Notes: generated from the letters alone by a model not told the origin. A stretch of 39,992 bases of DNA from Phycisphaeraceae bacterium (GCA_020851395.1 JADZCW010000040.1:1-39992); one strand, 5' to 3'; counted from the stretch's first letter, positions 7,712 through 15,480 are shown. Numbers and translations: made by a program.

Positions 7712-8974
7712 GTGGATCAGGTGCGTGAACTCGTGACTCGGGCGGCTGCGGGCGGCTCGCTGGAGGAGCGCGTCGGCGCTTACGGGCGGCTTGTCGAGCG
7801 GTTTCGCGACATGGCCTGTGGGTATGCCTATGCGATCCTGGGCGACTTTCACCTGGCGGAGGACGCGGCGCAGGAGGCGTTCGTGACGGCCTACCGGAAG
7901 TTGGGGCAACTCGATGAGCCGGGGGCGTTCCCGGGCTGGTTCCGGAGCATCGTCCGGACGACGTGCGGGCAGATGACCCGGGGCAAGACGCTGCCGATGG
8001 CCCCGATGGATGCCGCGGGCGTGATGCCGTCGCGGGAGGACAGCCCGGGCGAACTGGCGGAGGCCCAAGAGATGCGCGACCAGGTGCTTGCGGCGATCAG
8101 CCAGCTGCCGGACGAGCAACGCGAGGTCACGACCCTGTTCTACATCAACGGGTATTCACAACAGGACATCGCCGACTTCCTGGAGGTGCCGGTCGGGACG
8201 GTCAAGAACCGGCTGCACGCCTCGCGGGGTCGGCTCAGACAAAGGATGCTGAACATGGTCAAAGACACGCTGCACGCGAGCGCTCCGGACGAGCGATTCG
8301 ACAAGAGGGTCATCGAGAGCCTGCTGGCCAGGCCGAATCTGCTGGACATCCCGGGACATCCAGTGCGGCAGGTGCTCGACGCGATCCGGCAGGCCCTGGC
8401 GGAGTTCGATTTCGTCGCGGCGGAGGATGTCGTCGTGCCGCCGGTGAAGGCCGCGAAGGAATCCTTCGCTCAGGCTTACCAGGTCGACGACGGGAAGATC
8501 CTGAGCTATGAGACGACGATCAGCCTGTTCCAGGCCGCCGAGGGCCGCCGCCCGCCGGTCCACCTGATCGTGGCGGGCCGGTCGTTTCGTGCCGTGGGTG
8601 AGACGCTCTGGCACAGCAAGACGTTTCACCAGATGGACGCTCTGGTCGTGGAGCGCGGCGCGTCGTACGAACAATGCCTGGCCTTGCTGCGGCGGGTGCT
8701 GGGGGCGGCGTTGGGCGATGAGCACTTCGTGCCGGGTGAAGTGGTTCCGCTGTGGTACGCCAAGGGGTACCGGCAGGCCATGGTCAAATCGCCCGACGGC
8801 CTGATCAATCCCGTCGGTTACGGGCGGATCGAGTCCGACGTGCTGGCGGACCTGGGCTATGACCCACAGAACGTCGGTGGGTATGCCGTGGACGTCGGGC
8901 TGGACCGGCTGGCCATGCTGCGGTGCGGGGTCCGTGACATCCGGGCGCTGTGGGAGCCGCCCTACCTTCGCTGA
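7712..8974 (+). CDS. ECF sigma factor fused to a PheS-like (class II aminoacyl-tRNA synthetase core) domain
   Basis: A 420-residue protein in one uninterrupted frame. Residues about 24-85 are sigma region 2 (GDFHLAEDAAQEAFVTAYRK). Residues about 128-176 are region 4 (LPDEQREVTTLFYINGYSQQ, then VGTVKNRLHASRGRLR). From about 205 to the end it follows PheS: HPVRQVLDAIRQAL (216-), PPVHLIVAGRSFRA with the motif 2 arginine (281-294), HSKTFHQMDALVVERG (301-316) and motif 3-like GLDRLAMLRCGVRDIR (from 396). The phenylalanine pocket is altered: SYETTIS (265-271) replaces the RTHTSP-like loop, and the FPF and AFG segments are lost. Aminoacylation is therefore doubtful and ligand sensing more likely (inference). 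I prefer the GTG at 7712 because AAGAGG lies 6 nt upstream; an earlier GTG at 7673 lacks such a site. No anti-sigma gene is adjacent. Confidence 0.85.
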   Translation: MDQVRELVTRAAAGGSLEERVGAYGRLVERFRDMACGYAYAILGDFHLAEDAAQEAFVTAYRKLGQLDEPGAFPGWFRSIVRTTCGQMTRGKTLPMAPMDAAGVMPSREDSPGELAEAQEMRDQVLAAISQLPDEQREVTTLFYINGYSQQDIADFLEVPVGTVKNRLHASRGRLRQRMLNMVKDTLHASAPDERFDKRVIESLLARPNLLDIPGHPVRQVLDAIRQALAEFDFVAAEDVVVPPVKAAKESFAQAYQVDDGKILSYETTISLFQAAEGRRPPVHLIVAGRSFRAVGETLWHSKTFHQMDALVVERGASYEQCLALLRRVLGAALGDEHFVPGEVVPLWYAKGYRQAMVKSPDGLINPVGYGRIESDVLADLGYDPQNVGGYAVDVGLDRLAMLRCGVRDIRALWEPPYLR

Positions 8975-8997
8975 ATGATCGGATCACATAACGCACA

Positions 8998-9044
8998 CAC
9001 CGGCGAGGGCATGGCCATCCGCATGCCCTCGCCGGTGATGTTTT
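8998..9044 (+). terminator. Strong intrinsic terminator after the sigma-PheS gene
   Basis: A perfect 16-bp stem (8998-9013 with 9022-9037) and an 8-nt loop, followed by ATGTTTT. It ends the transcription unit with the sigma-PheS gene as its last member, so the methyltransferase gene at 9135 probably has its own promoter. Confidence 0.8.
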
Positions 9045-9134
9045 GAGGTGAGGGTGGTCGGTCTCCTCTCGGTGTGCGAAACGCGTCGGCATCAGCGACA
9101 ATGTCCTGGGGCGGGATGGCTGGAGCTGGCGATC

Positions 9135-10256
9135 ATGAACACCCGTGAGCGGTTCATCGCTCAGATGCACTACCAGCCGCGCGATCGGTCGCTGATCTGG
9201 GACTTCAATTTCTGGCGTGAGACCATCGCCGTCTGGCACGAGCAGGGGCTGCCACCGCAGATCAAGCACGATTACTCCGGCGTCACCACCGACGCCTTCT
9301 TCGGGATGGACCCCACAGCCCACTGGACCGGCCACTCGGGCCTCTGCCCGGCGTTCGAGGAGAAGGTGATCGAAGACCGCGGCGACCACGAGGTCATCCA
9401 GCAGGGAACGGGCACGACGGTGCTGCGGAAGAAGTTTATGAGCTCGATCCCGATGCACCTCGGGCACACGCTCGTCGACCGTGAGAGCTGGAAGAAGCAT
9501 TACCTGCCGCGCCTCGACCCGGATCATCCGGGGCGGTTCAACCTCCAGCGGGTCCGCGAGCAGGACGCACGCGAGGAGGTGCTGCTGCTGAGCGGTGGCA
9601 GCCTCTACGGCAACCTGCGCGACTGGATGGGGATGGAGAACCTGTCCATGGTCGTCTACGACGACCCGGCGTGGTTCGAGGAGATGGTCGTGGCGCAGGC
9701 GGACTGCACCGTCGGCGTGATCCAGAAGGCCATCGAGCACGGCATCCAGCCCGACGCCTGCGGGATCTGGGAAGACATGTGCTACAACGCCGGGCCGCTG
9801 CTGAGCCCTAAGCACTTCATGCAATATCTGGTCCCACAGTACCGGCGGATCACGGATCTCTTGCACAAGATCAACGTGGACGTGGTGTGGGTCGACTGCG
9901 ACGGGTGCATCGACCAGCTCGTGCCCCTGTGGCTCGAGGCGGGGGTCAACTGCATGTTCCCCGTCGAGGTCGGCACGTGGGGCGGCGACCCGATCAAGTT
10001 CCGCAAGCAGTACGGCAGGGAGCTCTTGCTAGTCGGCGGGTTTGACAAACGCATCCTCATGCGCGGGCCTGCGGCGATCGACGCGGAGGTCCAGCGCCTG
10101 ACGCCGCTGGTCGAGGAGGGTGGGTACATTCCGTTGCCGGACCATCGCGTGCCGCCGGATGTGCCGTATGCCCACTACGTCCATTATCTCAAGCAGGCAC
10201 GGAAGGTCTGGGGAAAGGACACCAACCTGCGGCCGATGCATCCTTCGATCGCCTGA
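9135..10256 (+). CDS. URO-D-like methyltransferase family protein
   Basis: A 373-residue URO-D-fold protein starting MNTRERFIAQMHYQPRDRSL. GGAG lies 9 nt before the chosen ATG at 9135; a longer frame exists upstream but lacks family similarity. The equivalent of the zinc motif reads VVWVDCDGCIDQLV, an xDG variant. The C-terminal DHRVPPDVPYAHYVHYL resembles the matching segment of the protein at 6480, so the two are paralogues. It follows a strong terminator and is probably the first gene of a unit with the genes at 10290 and 11526. The substrate is unknown; corrinoid-dependent methyl transfer is inferred from fold and context. Confidence 0.8.
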   Translation: MNTRERFIAQMHYQPRDRSLIWDFNFWRETIAVWHEQGLPPQIKHDYSGVTTDAFFGMDPTAHWTGHSGLCPAFEEKVIEDRGDHEVIQQGTGTTVLRKKFMSSIPMHLGHTLVDRESWKKHYLPRLDPDHPGRFNLQRVREQDAREEVLLLSGGSLYGNLRDWMGMENLSMVVYDDPAWFEEMVVAQADCTVGVIQKAIEHGIQPDACGIWEDMCYNAGPLLSPKHFMQYLVPQYRRITDLLHKINVDVVWVDCDGCIDQLVPLWLEAGVNCMFPVEVGTWGGDPIKFRKQYGRELLLVGGFDKRILMRGPAAIDAEVQRLTPLVEEGGYIPLPDHRVPPDVPYAHYVHYLKQARKVWGKDTNLRPMHPSIA

Positions 10257-10289
10257 TTCTTCTTGCCCTGTTGCTGATGAGTCCGCGTC

Positions 10290-11441
10290 ATGACCATCGC
10301 CCATGCACCGATTGAGCCTATGCCGCGCCGGCCGCGATGGGAAGCCCATCTGCGGCATATCGCGGCATCACCGCTGGGGCTCTGCCCGGATTTCCCCCGG
10401 ATCGCGGAGCGATGGGAGGCTTGGTGGCATCACGAGCTGGTGGATCGGCCGCTGTTCCTGGGCAAGGTCAACACGGACGCTCGACGGGCCATGGAGAAGC
10501 GGACGGACCTACTGCACCGGCCCGACGAATGGTTCGCTGGCAAGCAAGAGGATCTCGAGCAGAAGCACTTCGTCGGGGACTGCGTGCCGAACATCCGCGT
10601 GGACTTCGGGCCGGTGCTGCTGGGCGGGCTGCTGGGGGGGCGGATGGAGTTCGGGGCGAGCACGTCGTGGACGCACCCGCACATCAACGATGACTGGTCG
10701 AACAGGCCCGGGGGGAGGATCGTCGATGGGGAGCTGTATGGGCTGCTCAAGGAGCTGTTTGAGCGCGTGGCCCGGGACGCGGCGGGGCGATATCTGATCT
10801 GCACGCCGGACCTGGGCGGGTCGGCGGACGTGCTGTCGAATCTGCGCGGCCCGGAGACGCTCTGCATGGACGTGATCGACTGCCCGCGGAACATCGCCGA
10901 GACGATCGACGCGATCTACCCGGCGTGGCATGAGGCGATCAGTGCGCTCTATGACATCGCGACGGACGCGGGGACGGGCTTGATCCACTGGCTGGAGATC
11001 TGGTCGAACAAGCCCTACATGATCCCGGCGTGCGACTTCAACTTCCTGATCGATCAGGAATCGTTCAATCGGCTGTGTCTGCCGGACATCGCGCGGCAGA
11101 CGGCGACGATCGGGCGCGGGGTGTTTCACCTCGATGGGCCGGGGGCGGCGCGGCACATCGACGCTCTCTTGGAGGTGCCGTGCCTGGAGGCGATCCAGTT
11201 CGTGCCCGGGGCGGGGTCGCCCTCGACGCTGCCATGGGTGGAGATGTTCCGGAAGATCCAGGGGGCGGGACGGTCGCTGTTTATTGTCTGCCCGCCGGAC
11301 GAGGTGCTGAGGCTCTGTCGATCGCTGCGGCCCGAGGGGCTGGCGATCCAGGTGAACTCCGGCGGGGGACCGGCTGAGTTGAACGACCTTTTCAACGCTT
11401 TTTGCAGGCAATCACTGCATCCCCGAGGCGGCGGAGGATGA
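10290..11441 (+). CDS. URO-D-like family protein, divergent
   Basis: A 383-residue protein whose fold features match URO-D-like proteins only loosely. It has a long N-terminal part with WEAWWHHELVDRPLFLGKV, a central LEIWSNKPYMIPACDFNFLI segment, and GRGVFHLDGPGAARHIDALL, another HxDG variant of the metal motif. It ends with IQVNSGGGPAELNDLF rather than the DHxVPP segment of its neighbours. It lies 33 bp after the preceding methyltransferase gene, so it is probably co-transcribed. The ribosome-binding site is weak, and an ATG 30 bp further in is an alternative start. Function is not assigned; it may be an enzyme or a partner subunit of the methyl-transfer system. Confidence 0.72.
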   Translation: MTIAHAPIEPMPRRPRWEAHLRHIAASPLGLCPDFPRIAERWEAWWHHELVDRPLFLGKVNTDARRAMEKRTDLLHRPDEWFAGKQEDLEQKHFVGDCVPNIRVDFGPVLLGGLLGGRMEFGASTSWTHPHINDDWSNRPGGRIVDGELYGLLKELFERVARDAAGRYLICTPDLGGSADVLSNLRGPETLCMDVIDCPRNIAETIDAIYPAWHEAISALYDIATDAGTGLIHWLEIWSNKPYMIPACDFNFLIDQESFNRLCLPDIARQTATIGRGVFHLDGPGAARHIDALLEVPCLEAIQFVPGAGSPSTLPWVEMFRKIQGAGRSLFIVCPPDEVLRLCRSLRPEGLAIQVNSGGGPAELNDLFNAFCRQSLHPRGGGG

Positions 11442-11525
11442 TCCTGTCTGTGGGTTGCCCCTCGGCTGTGTGAGAAGCACAATGAGCTGACGCTGTTTGT
11501 TCGCCTGTTGCTTGGAGTCCTTCGC

Positions 11526-12416
11526 ATGGCCAGACCCGATCTTCTGAAACTTCTCGCCCAGCGCACCGTCCTCTGCGACGGCGGGATGGGGACGCAGCTC
11601 ATCGCGGCGGGGATGAGTCCGGGGGAGCCGTCGGCGAGGTGGAACCTGGACCACGCTGAGGTGGTGCAGGCGGTGCACCGTCGGTATCGGCAGGCAGGGT
11701 GCGATCTGGTGACGACCAACACGTTCCAGGCCACGCGGACGGCGCTGGCTCAGCACGGGCTCGAAGCGCAGACGCGGGCGATCAACCTGGCGGCGGCGAA
11801 GAATGCGCGACTCGGGGCGGGCGAGGAAACGATCGTGCTGGCGGACGTCGGGCCTTTCGGTGGATTCCTTGAGCCGATGGGGGAGACGACGGAGGACGAG
11901 CTCTCGGAGATCTTCACGGAGCAATTGATCGCCCTGCGCGACGGGGGGTGCGACGCGGTGATTGTGGAGACGATGGGCGATCCGAATGAGGCGGCTGTCG
12001 CGGTGCGGGCGGCAAAGAAGTTGGCGGATTGGCCGGTCATCGCGACGTTCGCCTTTGCGCGGACGGGAGGCGTGTTCCGCACGATGATGGGGACGATGGT
12101 GGAGCAGGCGCTCGGCGCGTTGCGCGAGGCGGGGGCGGAGGTCGTCGGGGCGAACTGCGGGACGGACCTGGAGCTTGAGGATTACGTGGAGCTGGCCCGC
12201 GAGGTGGTCAAGGCGGCGGGTGATGCAAGGGCGATCATGCAGCCCAACGCCGGGGCGCCCAAGCTCGTCGATGGGCGGAGCGTTCACCCAGCGACGGCGG
12301 GGCAGATGGCGGGATTCGCGGCGAAGTACGTCGGGGCGGGGCTGGCGATTCTCGGGGGGTGCTGCGGGACGACGCCGGAGCATCTGCGGGCAATGGCGGC
12401 GGTGGTGAAGAAGTAA
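11526..12416 (+). CDS. Homocysteine S-methyltransferase domain protein (MetH N-terminal type)
   Basis: A 296-residue stand-alone homocysteine-binding TIM barrel. DGGMGTQL near residue 18, TTNTF, then the three zinc cysteines C211 (VGANCG) and C279/C280 (LGGCCGTT) are all present. The family transfers a methyl group to homocysteine to make methionine. The B12 and folate domains of MetH are absent, so a separate corrinoid protein would have to supply the methyl group; the one at 3528 is the obvious candidate. TTGGAG lies 8 nt before the ATG at 11526. It is the last gene of the methyl-transfer locus, and converges with aat. S-methylmethionine- or betaine-dependent activity is an alternative. Confidence 0.88.
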   Translation: MARPDLLKLLAQRTVLCDGGMGTQLIAAGMSPGEPSARWNLDHAEVVQAVHRRYRQAGCDLVTTNTFQATRTALAQHGLEAQTRAINLAAAKNARLGAGEETIVLADVGPFGGFLEPMGETTEDELSEIFTEQLIALRDGGCDAVIVETMGDPNEAAVAVRAAKKLADWPVIATFAFARTGGVFRTMMGTMVEQALGALREAGAEVVGANCGTDLELEDYVELAREVVKAAGDARAIMQPNAGAPKLVDGRSVHPATAGQMAGFAAKYVGAGLAILGGCCGTTPEHLRAMAAVVKK

Positions 12417-12428
12417 GGGGCGAGGGAT

Positions 12429-13088
12429 CTATCCCCCCCACCGCTCGCCCATCAGTAGCGCGGTGTTGAGGCGCTGGAGGTACTCCTTGGCGGGGATCTC
12501 GGTGGCGCCGAGCAGCGCGGTGACGGGGGTGACCATCTGGATATCGAAGAGGCTGAAGCCTCGCTCGCGCAGGCGCTCGGCCAATTTCACGACGCAGACC
12601 TTCGAGGCGTCATCGGCGCGGCTGAACATGGACTCGCCGAAGAAGGCCCCGGCGAGGGCGACGCCGTAGAGGCCGCCGACCAAGCGGCGTGATGGGGTGG
12701 AGGAATCTTCCTCAGAGGGGTCGTGTTTCCATGCTTCGACGCTGTGGGCCAGTCCGAGGCGGTGCAGTTGGGTGTAGACGTCGATGATCGCGGGGCCGAT
12801 CCAGGTGTCGGGGCGCTTGGGCGTGATCCGGGCACAGCCGGCGATGACTTGGTCGAAAGCCTGGTCAAAGGTGATGAGGTAGTCCCCGCGGCGAAGGCGC
12901 TTGGCGAGGGAGCGGGGGACGCGGAGGTTGTCGAGCTCGAGGACGCCGCGTGGGTCGGCGGTGTACCAGCGGACGTCGCCGGTGGCGGGGTCGGTCATGG
13001 GGAAGACGCCCTGGGCGTAGGCGGAGAGAACCTCCTCGACGCTGATCGCGGGGTGTCCCTCGTGCTCGGGTGAGTCGGTCTGGCCCAT
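12429..13088 (-). CDS. aat: Leucyl/phenylalanyl-tRNA--protein transferase
   Basis: A 219-residue protein with the family hallmarks: AYAQGVFPM near the N-terminus, RWYTADPRGVLELD, TWIGPAIIDVY, and the long conserved segment LVGGLYGVALAGAFFGESMF. It transfers Leu or Phe from charged tRNA to proteins with N-terminal Arg or Lys, marking them for ClpS/ClpAP degradation in the cytoplasm. It lies 128 bp downstream of a tRNA-Phe gene on the same strand, and Phe-tRNA is one of its substrates. It converges with the homocysteine methyltransferase gene, leaving only 12 bp between stop codons. Length is normal for the family. Confidence 0.95.
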   Translation of the reverse strand: MGQTDSPEHEGHPAISVEEVLSAYAQGVFPMTDPATGDVRWYTADPRGVLELDNLRVPRSLAKRLRRGDYLITFDQAFDQVIAGCARITPKRPDTWIGPAIIDVYTQLHRLGLAHSVEAWKHDPSEEDSSTPSRRLVGGLYGVALAGAFFGESMFSRADDASKVCVVKLAERLRERGFSLFDIQMVTPVTALLGATEIPAKEYLQRLNTALLMGERWGG

Positions 13089-13216
13089 GCTTCAACCATA
13101 CCAGTCAGCGGGACCACGTCGGATCATCAAACAACACGCCGCCGGGCTGTGTGCCCAGCGGTCGTCATCTGAATCTTCTCAATATCCGGGACCGGCGAGA
13201 CTTACAATCGGGAAAA

Positions 13217-13289
13217 TGGCCAGGGGCGGATTTGAACCGCCGACACTGCGATTTTCAGTCGCATGCTCTACCAACTGAGCTACCTGGCC
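13217..13289 (-). tRNA. tRNA-Phe (anticodon GAA)
   Basis: Full cloverleaf on the minus strand: 7-bp acceptor stem starting GGCCAGG, D-arm GCTC/GAGC, anticodon stem TGCGA/TCGCA with loop CTGAAAA (anticodon GAA), and TTCAAAT in the T-loop with a GGCGG stem. The discriminator base is A. CCA is not encoded; TTTT follows directly. Length 73 nt. Confidence 0.97.
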
Positions 13290-13314
13290 GATGGCCTCTC
13301 AGCGACGGCAGAAG

Positions 13315-13342
13315 AGGTTAACCTGCTGTCGTGGTCTGTCAA
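13315..13342 (-). promoter_or_regulatory. Promoter for tRNA-Phe (and possibly aat)
   Basis: On the minus strand a perfect -35 TTGACA (13337-13342) is followed after 16 bp by TAACCT (13315-13320), about 26 bp before the tRNA 5' end. The -10 is weak. Confidence 0.5.
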
Positions 13343-13377
13343 CCGTCCATCGGGCCGACGATCCTGGGACTTGACGC

Positions 13378-14001
13378 ATGACAATCAGCGCGTGGCTGGC
13401 TTATCTCGGGGCGTCGGTGCTGCTGACCCTGGCGCCCGGGCCGGACAATCTGCTGGTCATCGCGACGGGGATCGCACGGGGGCGGCGGCAGGCGATCACG
13501 CTGGCGTTGGGGATGTGCAGCGGGGTGAGCGTGCACACGGCGGCGGTGGCGATGGGGCTGGCGGCGATCATCTACTCGTCGGCGATGCTGTTTCATGGGG
13601 TGAAGCTGGCGGGGGCGGGGTACCTGCTGATCCTGGCGTACCGGATGGTGAGGCACCCGGCAACGCTGGGGGGGTATGCGCCGGCGTATGACGGGGGCGC
13701 GGCGTGGTTCCGGCGGGGGCTGGTCATGAACGTGCTCAATCCCAAGGTGGCGCTCTTCTTTGTGGCGTTCCTGCCGCAGTTTGTGGATCGAGAGCGGGGG
13801 GACGCGGGGAAGCAGGTCTTCTGGCTGGGGCTGGTGTTCATGCTCCAGTCGGTGGCGATCTTTACGACGATCGGGTACTTCGCGGGGTTGATCGGGCAGT
13901 GGCTGCGGGAGCGGCCGGGGACGTCGCGGGCGCTGGGGTGGCTGGCGGCGGCGGCTTTCGCGGGGATCGGGCTGAAGCTGGCCCTTGCGGGTCGGTCGTA
14001 A
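13378..14001 (+). CDS. LysE/RhtB family amino-acid exporter
   Basis: A 207-residue integral membrane protein with about six hydrophobic segments. The family signature APGPDNLLV lies near residue 20, followed by a GMCSGVSVHTAAVAMGLAA segment and a second conserved block with NVLNPKVALFFVAFLPQFV. LysE/RhtB proteins export amino acids such as lysine, threonine or homoserine lactone through the inner membrane; the substrate here is unknown. It starts just right of the tRNA-Phe promoter and is transcribed the other way. Only a weak ribosome-binding site is seen. Length is normal for the family. Confidence 0.93.
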   Translation: MTISAWLAYLGASVLLTLAPGPDNLLVIATGIARGRRQAITLALGMCSGVSVHTAAVAMGLAAIIYSSAMLFHGVKLAGAGYLLILAYRMVRHPATLGGYAPAYDGGAAWFRRGLVMNVLNPKVALFFVAFLPQFVDRERGDAGKQVFWLGLVFMLQSVAIFTTIGYFAGLIGQWLRERPGTSRALGWLAAAAFAGIGLKLALAGRS

Positions 14002-14051
14002 GGGGTTGCCAACGGGGGGTTTCCGGGGGGTTGGGCGTCACGCCAAGGGTT

Positions 14052-14079
14052 TTGCACTGCGGGTAGAGCGTGATATACT
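14052..14079 (+). promoter_or_regulatory. Promoter of the rplKAJL operon
   Basis: TTGCAC (14052-14057), a 16-bp spacer, and TATACT (14074-14079), placed about 95 bp before the rplK start. The leader contains C-tract motif copy C. Confidence 0.65.
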
Positions 14080-14099
14080 GTTCGGCTCTTCGTACCCCG

Positions 14100-14116
14100 C
14101 CCCCCCCCGGAAGTTT
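14100..14116 (+). repeat. C-tract motif copy C
   Basis: Nine C followed by GGAAGTTT, in the rplK leader, followed by GATGACCGGG. CCCGG and CCGGG can pair across it. Confidence 0.6.
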
Positions 14117-14172
14117 GATGACCGGGAATGAGCTCGGAAGGGTATGCGACGACAGGCTCAGGAGACATGGCC

Positions 14173-14616
14173 ATGGCCAAATCCAAGAAACCCATCACCT
14201 CGCAGTTCAAGATCCAGGCCCCCGGCGGCAAGGCCACGCCCGCGCCGCCGATCGGCCCGGCCCTTGGCCAGCATGGCGTCAACCCCGGCCAGTTCATCCA
14301 GCAGTTCAACGCCGCCACGGCCGCCCTCAACGGCAAGGTCGTCGGCTGCGTGATCACCGTCTACCAGGACCGCACCTTCGAATTCGAGATCAAGAGCCCC
14401 CCTGCCGCCGTGCTGATCAAGGACGCGGCCAAGGTCGAGAAGGGCTCGGGCGTGCCGAACAAGGAGAAGGTCGGCAAGATCAACGCCGACCAGCTCAAGG
14501 CCATCGCCCAGGAGAAGCAGAAGGAACTGACCGGCGCGAGCATCGAGGCCTGCATGCGGATCATCGCCGGCACGGCCCGGTCGATGGGCGTAACGGTCGA
14601 GGGGTTCCAGAGCTAA
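14173..14616 (+). CDS. rplK: 50S ribosomal protein L11 (uL11)
   Basis: A 147-residue protein, normal for L11. The conserved N-terminal part reads FKIQAPGGKATPAPPIGPAL and is followed by GQHGVNPGQFIQQFN; the C-terminal rRNA-binding domain ends ARSMGVTVEGF. L11 forms the GTPase-associated centre with 23S rRNA and the L10-L12 stalk. GGAG lies 8 nt before the ATG at 14173; another ATG 6 bp upstream is too close to that site. It is the first gene of the operon, and the nusG/secE genes often found upstream are absent here, replaced by an unrelated exporter. Confidence 0.97.
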   Translation: MAKSKKPITSQFKIQAPGGKATPAPPIGPALGQHGVNPGQFIQQFNAATAALNGKVVGCVITVYQDRTFEFEIKSPPAAVLIKDAAKVEKGSGVPNKEKVGKINADQLKAIAQEKQKELTGASIEACMRIIAGTARSMGVTVEGFQS

Positions 14617-14626
14617 CCCCCGGAAG
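14617..14626 (+). repeat. C-tract motif copy D (degenerate)
   Basis: CCCCCGGAAG directly after the rplK stop codon; the TTT part is replaced by CAG. It lies 107 bp from copy E in the same gap. Confidence 0.45.
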
Positions 14627-14732
14627 CAGAACCCCGGAACCGTGCGTTCGCCGCCGCCGGGTTGAATCGACAAGCAACAGGGCCAACCACGAGCCTGAAT
14701 CGTGGGAGATGAACCACCCCGCCATGGAAGGA

Positions 14733-14749
14733 AAACTTCCGGGGGGGGG
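14733..14749 (+). repeat. C-tract motif copy E
   Basis: AAACTTCC followed by nine G, 18 bp before the rplA start codon and just ahead of its ribosome-binding site. Opposite orientation to copies C and D. Confidence 0.6.
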
Positions 14750-14767
14750 CATCACAAAGGAAGAATC

Positions 14768-15451
14768 ATGCTTCGCACCATCGGCAAGCGTCTCAAGGCG
14801 GACATCGAGGGCTGGGATCGTGCCAAGGCCCTGCCTCTGAACGAGGCCGTCGAGAAGGTCAAGAGCTTTAAGAAGACCAAGTTCGATCAGTCGATCGAGC
14901 TGTGCATCCATCTGGGCATCGACGTCAAGCAGGCGGACCAGAACATCCGCGGCTCGATCGCGCTGCCCCACGGCATCGGCAAGTCCAAGCGCGTGGTGGC
15001 CTTCTGCCGCGAGGACGTGGCGCCCAAGGCCAAGGAGGCCGGCGCCGTCGAGGCCGGCGGCGAGGAGCTGGTCAAGAAGGTCGAAGAGGGGTGGATGGAC
15101 TTCGACGTGGCGGTGGCGAGCCCGGACATGATGCGCGTCGTCTCCCGCCTGGGCAAGACGCTCGGCCCCAAGGGCCTGATGCCCTCGCCCAAGAACGGCA
15201 CCGTGGCGCCCGACGTCCCGACGACGGTCAAGGAATACGCGGCCGGCAAGGTCGACTTCCGCAACGACACCGGCGGGAACGTGCACGCGGTCATCGGCAA
15301 GCAGTCGTTCGACGCCCAGAAGCTGCTCGAGAACGCCCAGGCCTTCCTGACTCACATCGAGAAGCTCAAGCCCGCCTCGACCAAGGGCGTGTACGTCAAG
15401 AAAATCTCCATGTCCGGCACCATGACCCCCGGCGTCCTGGTCGCCCTGTAA
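14768..15451 (+). CDS. rplA: 50S ribosomal protein L1 (uL1)
   Basis: A 227-residue protein with the L1 pattern: LNEAVEKVKSFKKTKFDQSI, then LPHGIGKSKRVVAFC, and the signature LGKTLGPKGLMPSPKNGT, with PDVPTTVKEYAAGKVDFRND after it. It ends in a VYVKKISMSGTMTPGV segment. L1 binds 23S rRNA at the E-site stalk and in many bacteria represses its own operon by binding mRNA. AAAGGAAG lies about 5 nt before the ATG at 14768. The 151-bp gap after rplK is longer than usual and holds two copies of the C-tract motif. Confidence 0.97.
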   Translation: MLRTIGKRLKADIEGWDRAKALPLNEAVEKVKSFKKTKFDQSIELCIHLGIDVKQADQNIRGSIALPHGIGKSKRVVAFCREDVAPKAKEAGAVEAGGEELVKKVEEGWMDFDVAVASPDMMRVVSRLGKTLGPKGLMPSPKNGTVAPDVPTTVKEYAAGKVDFRNDTGGNVHAVIGKQSFDAQKLLENAQAFLTHIEKLKPASTKGVYVKKISMSGTMTPGVLVAL

Positions 15452-15462
15452 ATTCCGCCAAG

Positions 15463-15480
15463 CCGGGGCGCAAGCCCCGG
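15463..15480 (+). promoter_or_regulatory. Hairpin in the rplA-rplJ gap (candidate L10 leader element)
   Basis: A perfect 7-bp stem, CCGGGGC and GCCCCGG, closed by GCAA, a GNRA tetraloop. It lies 44 bp before rplJ. In other bacteria the rplJ leader binds the L10-L12 complex for autoregulation; assigning this hairpin to that role is an inference from position. Confidence 0.45.
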
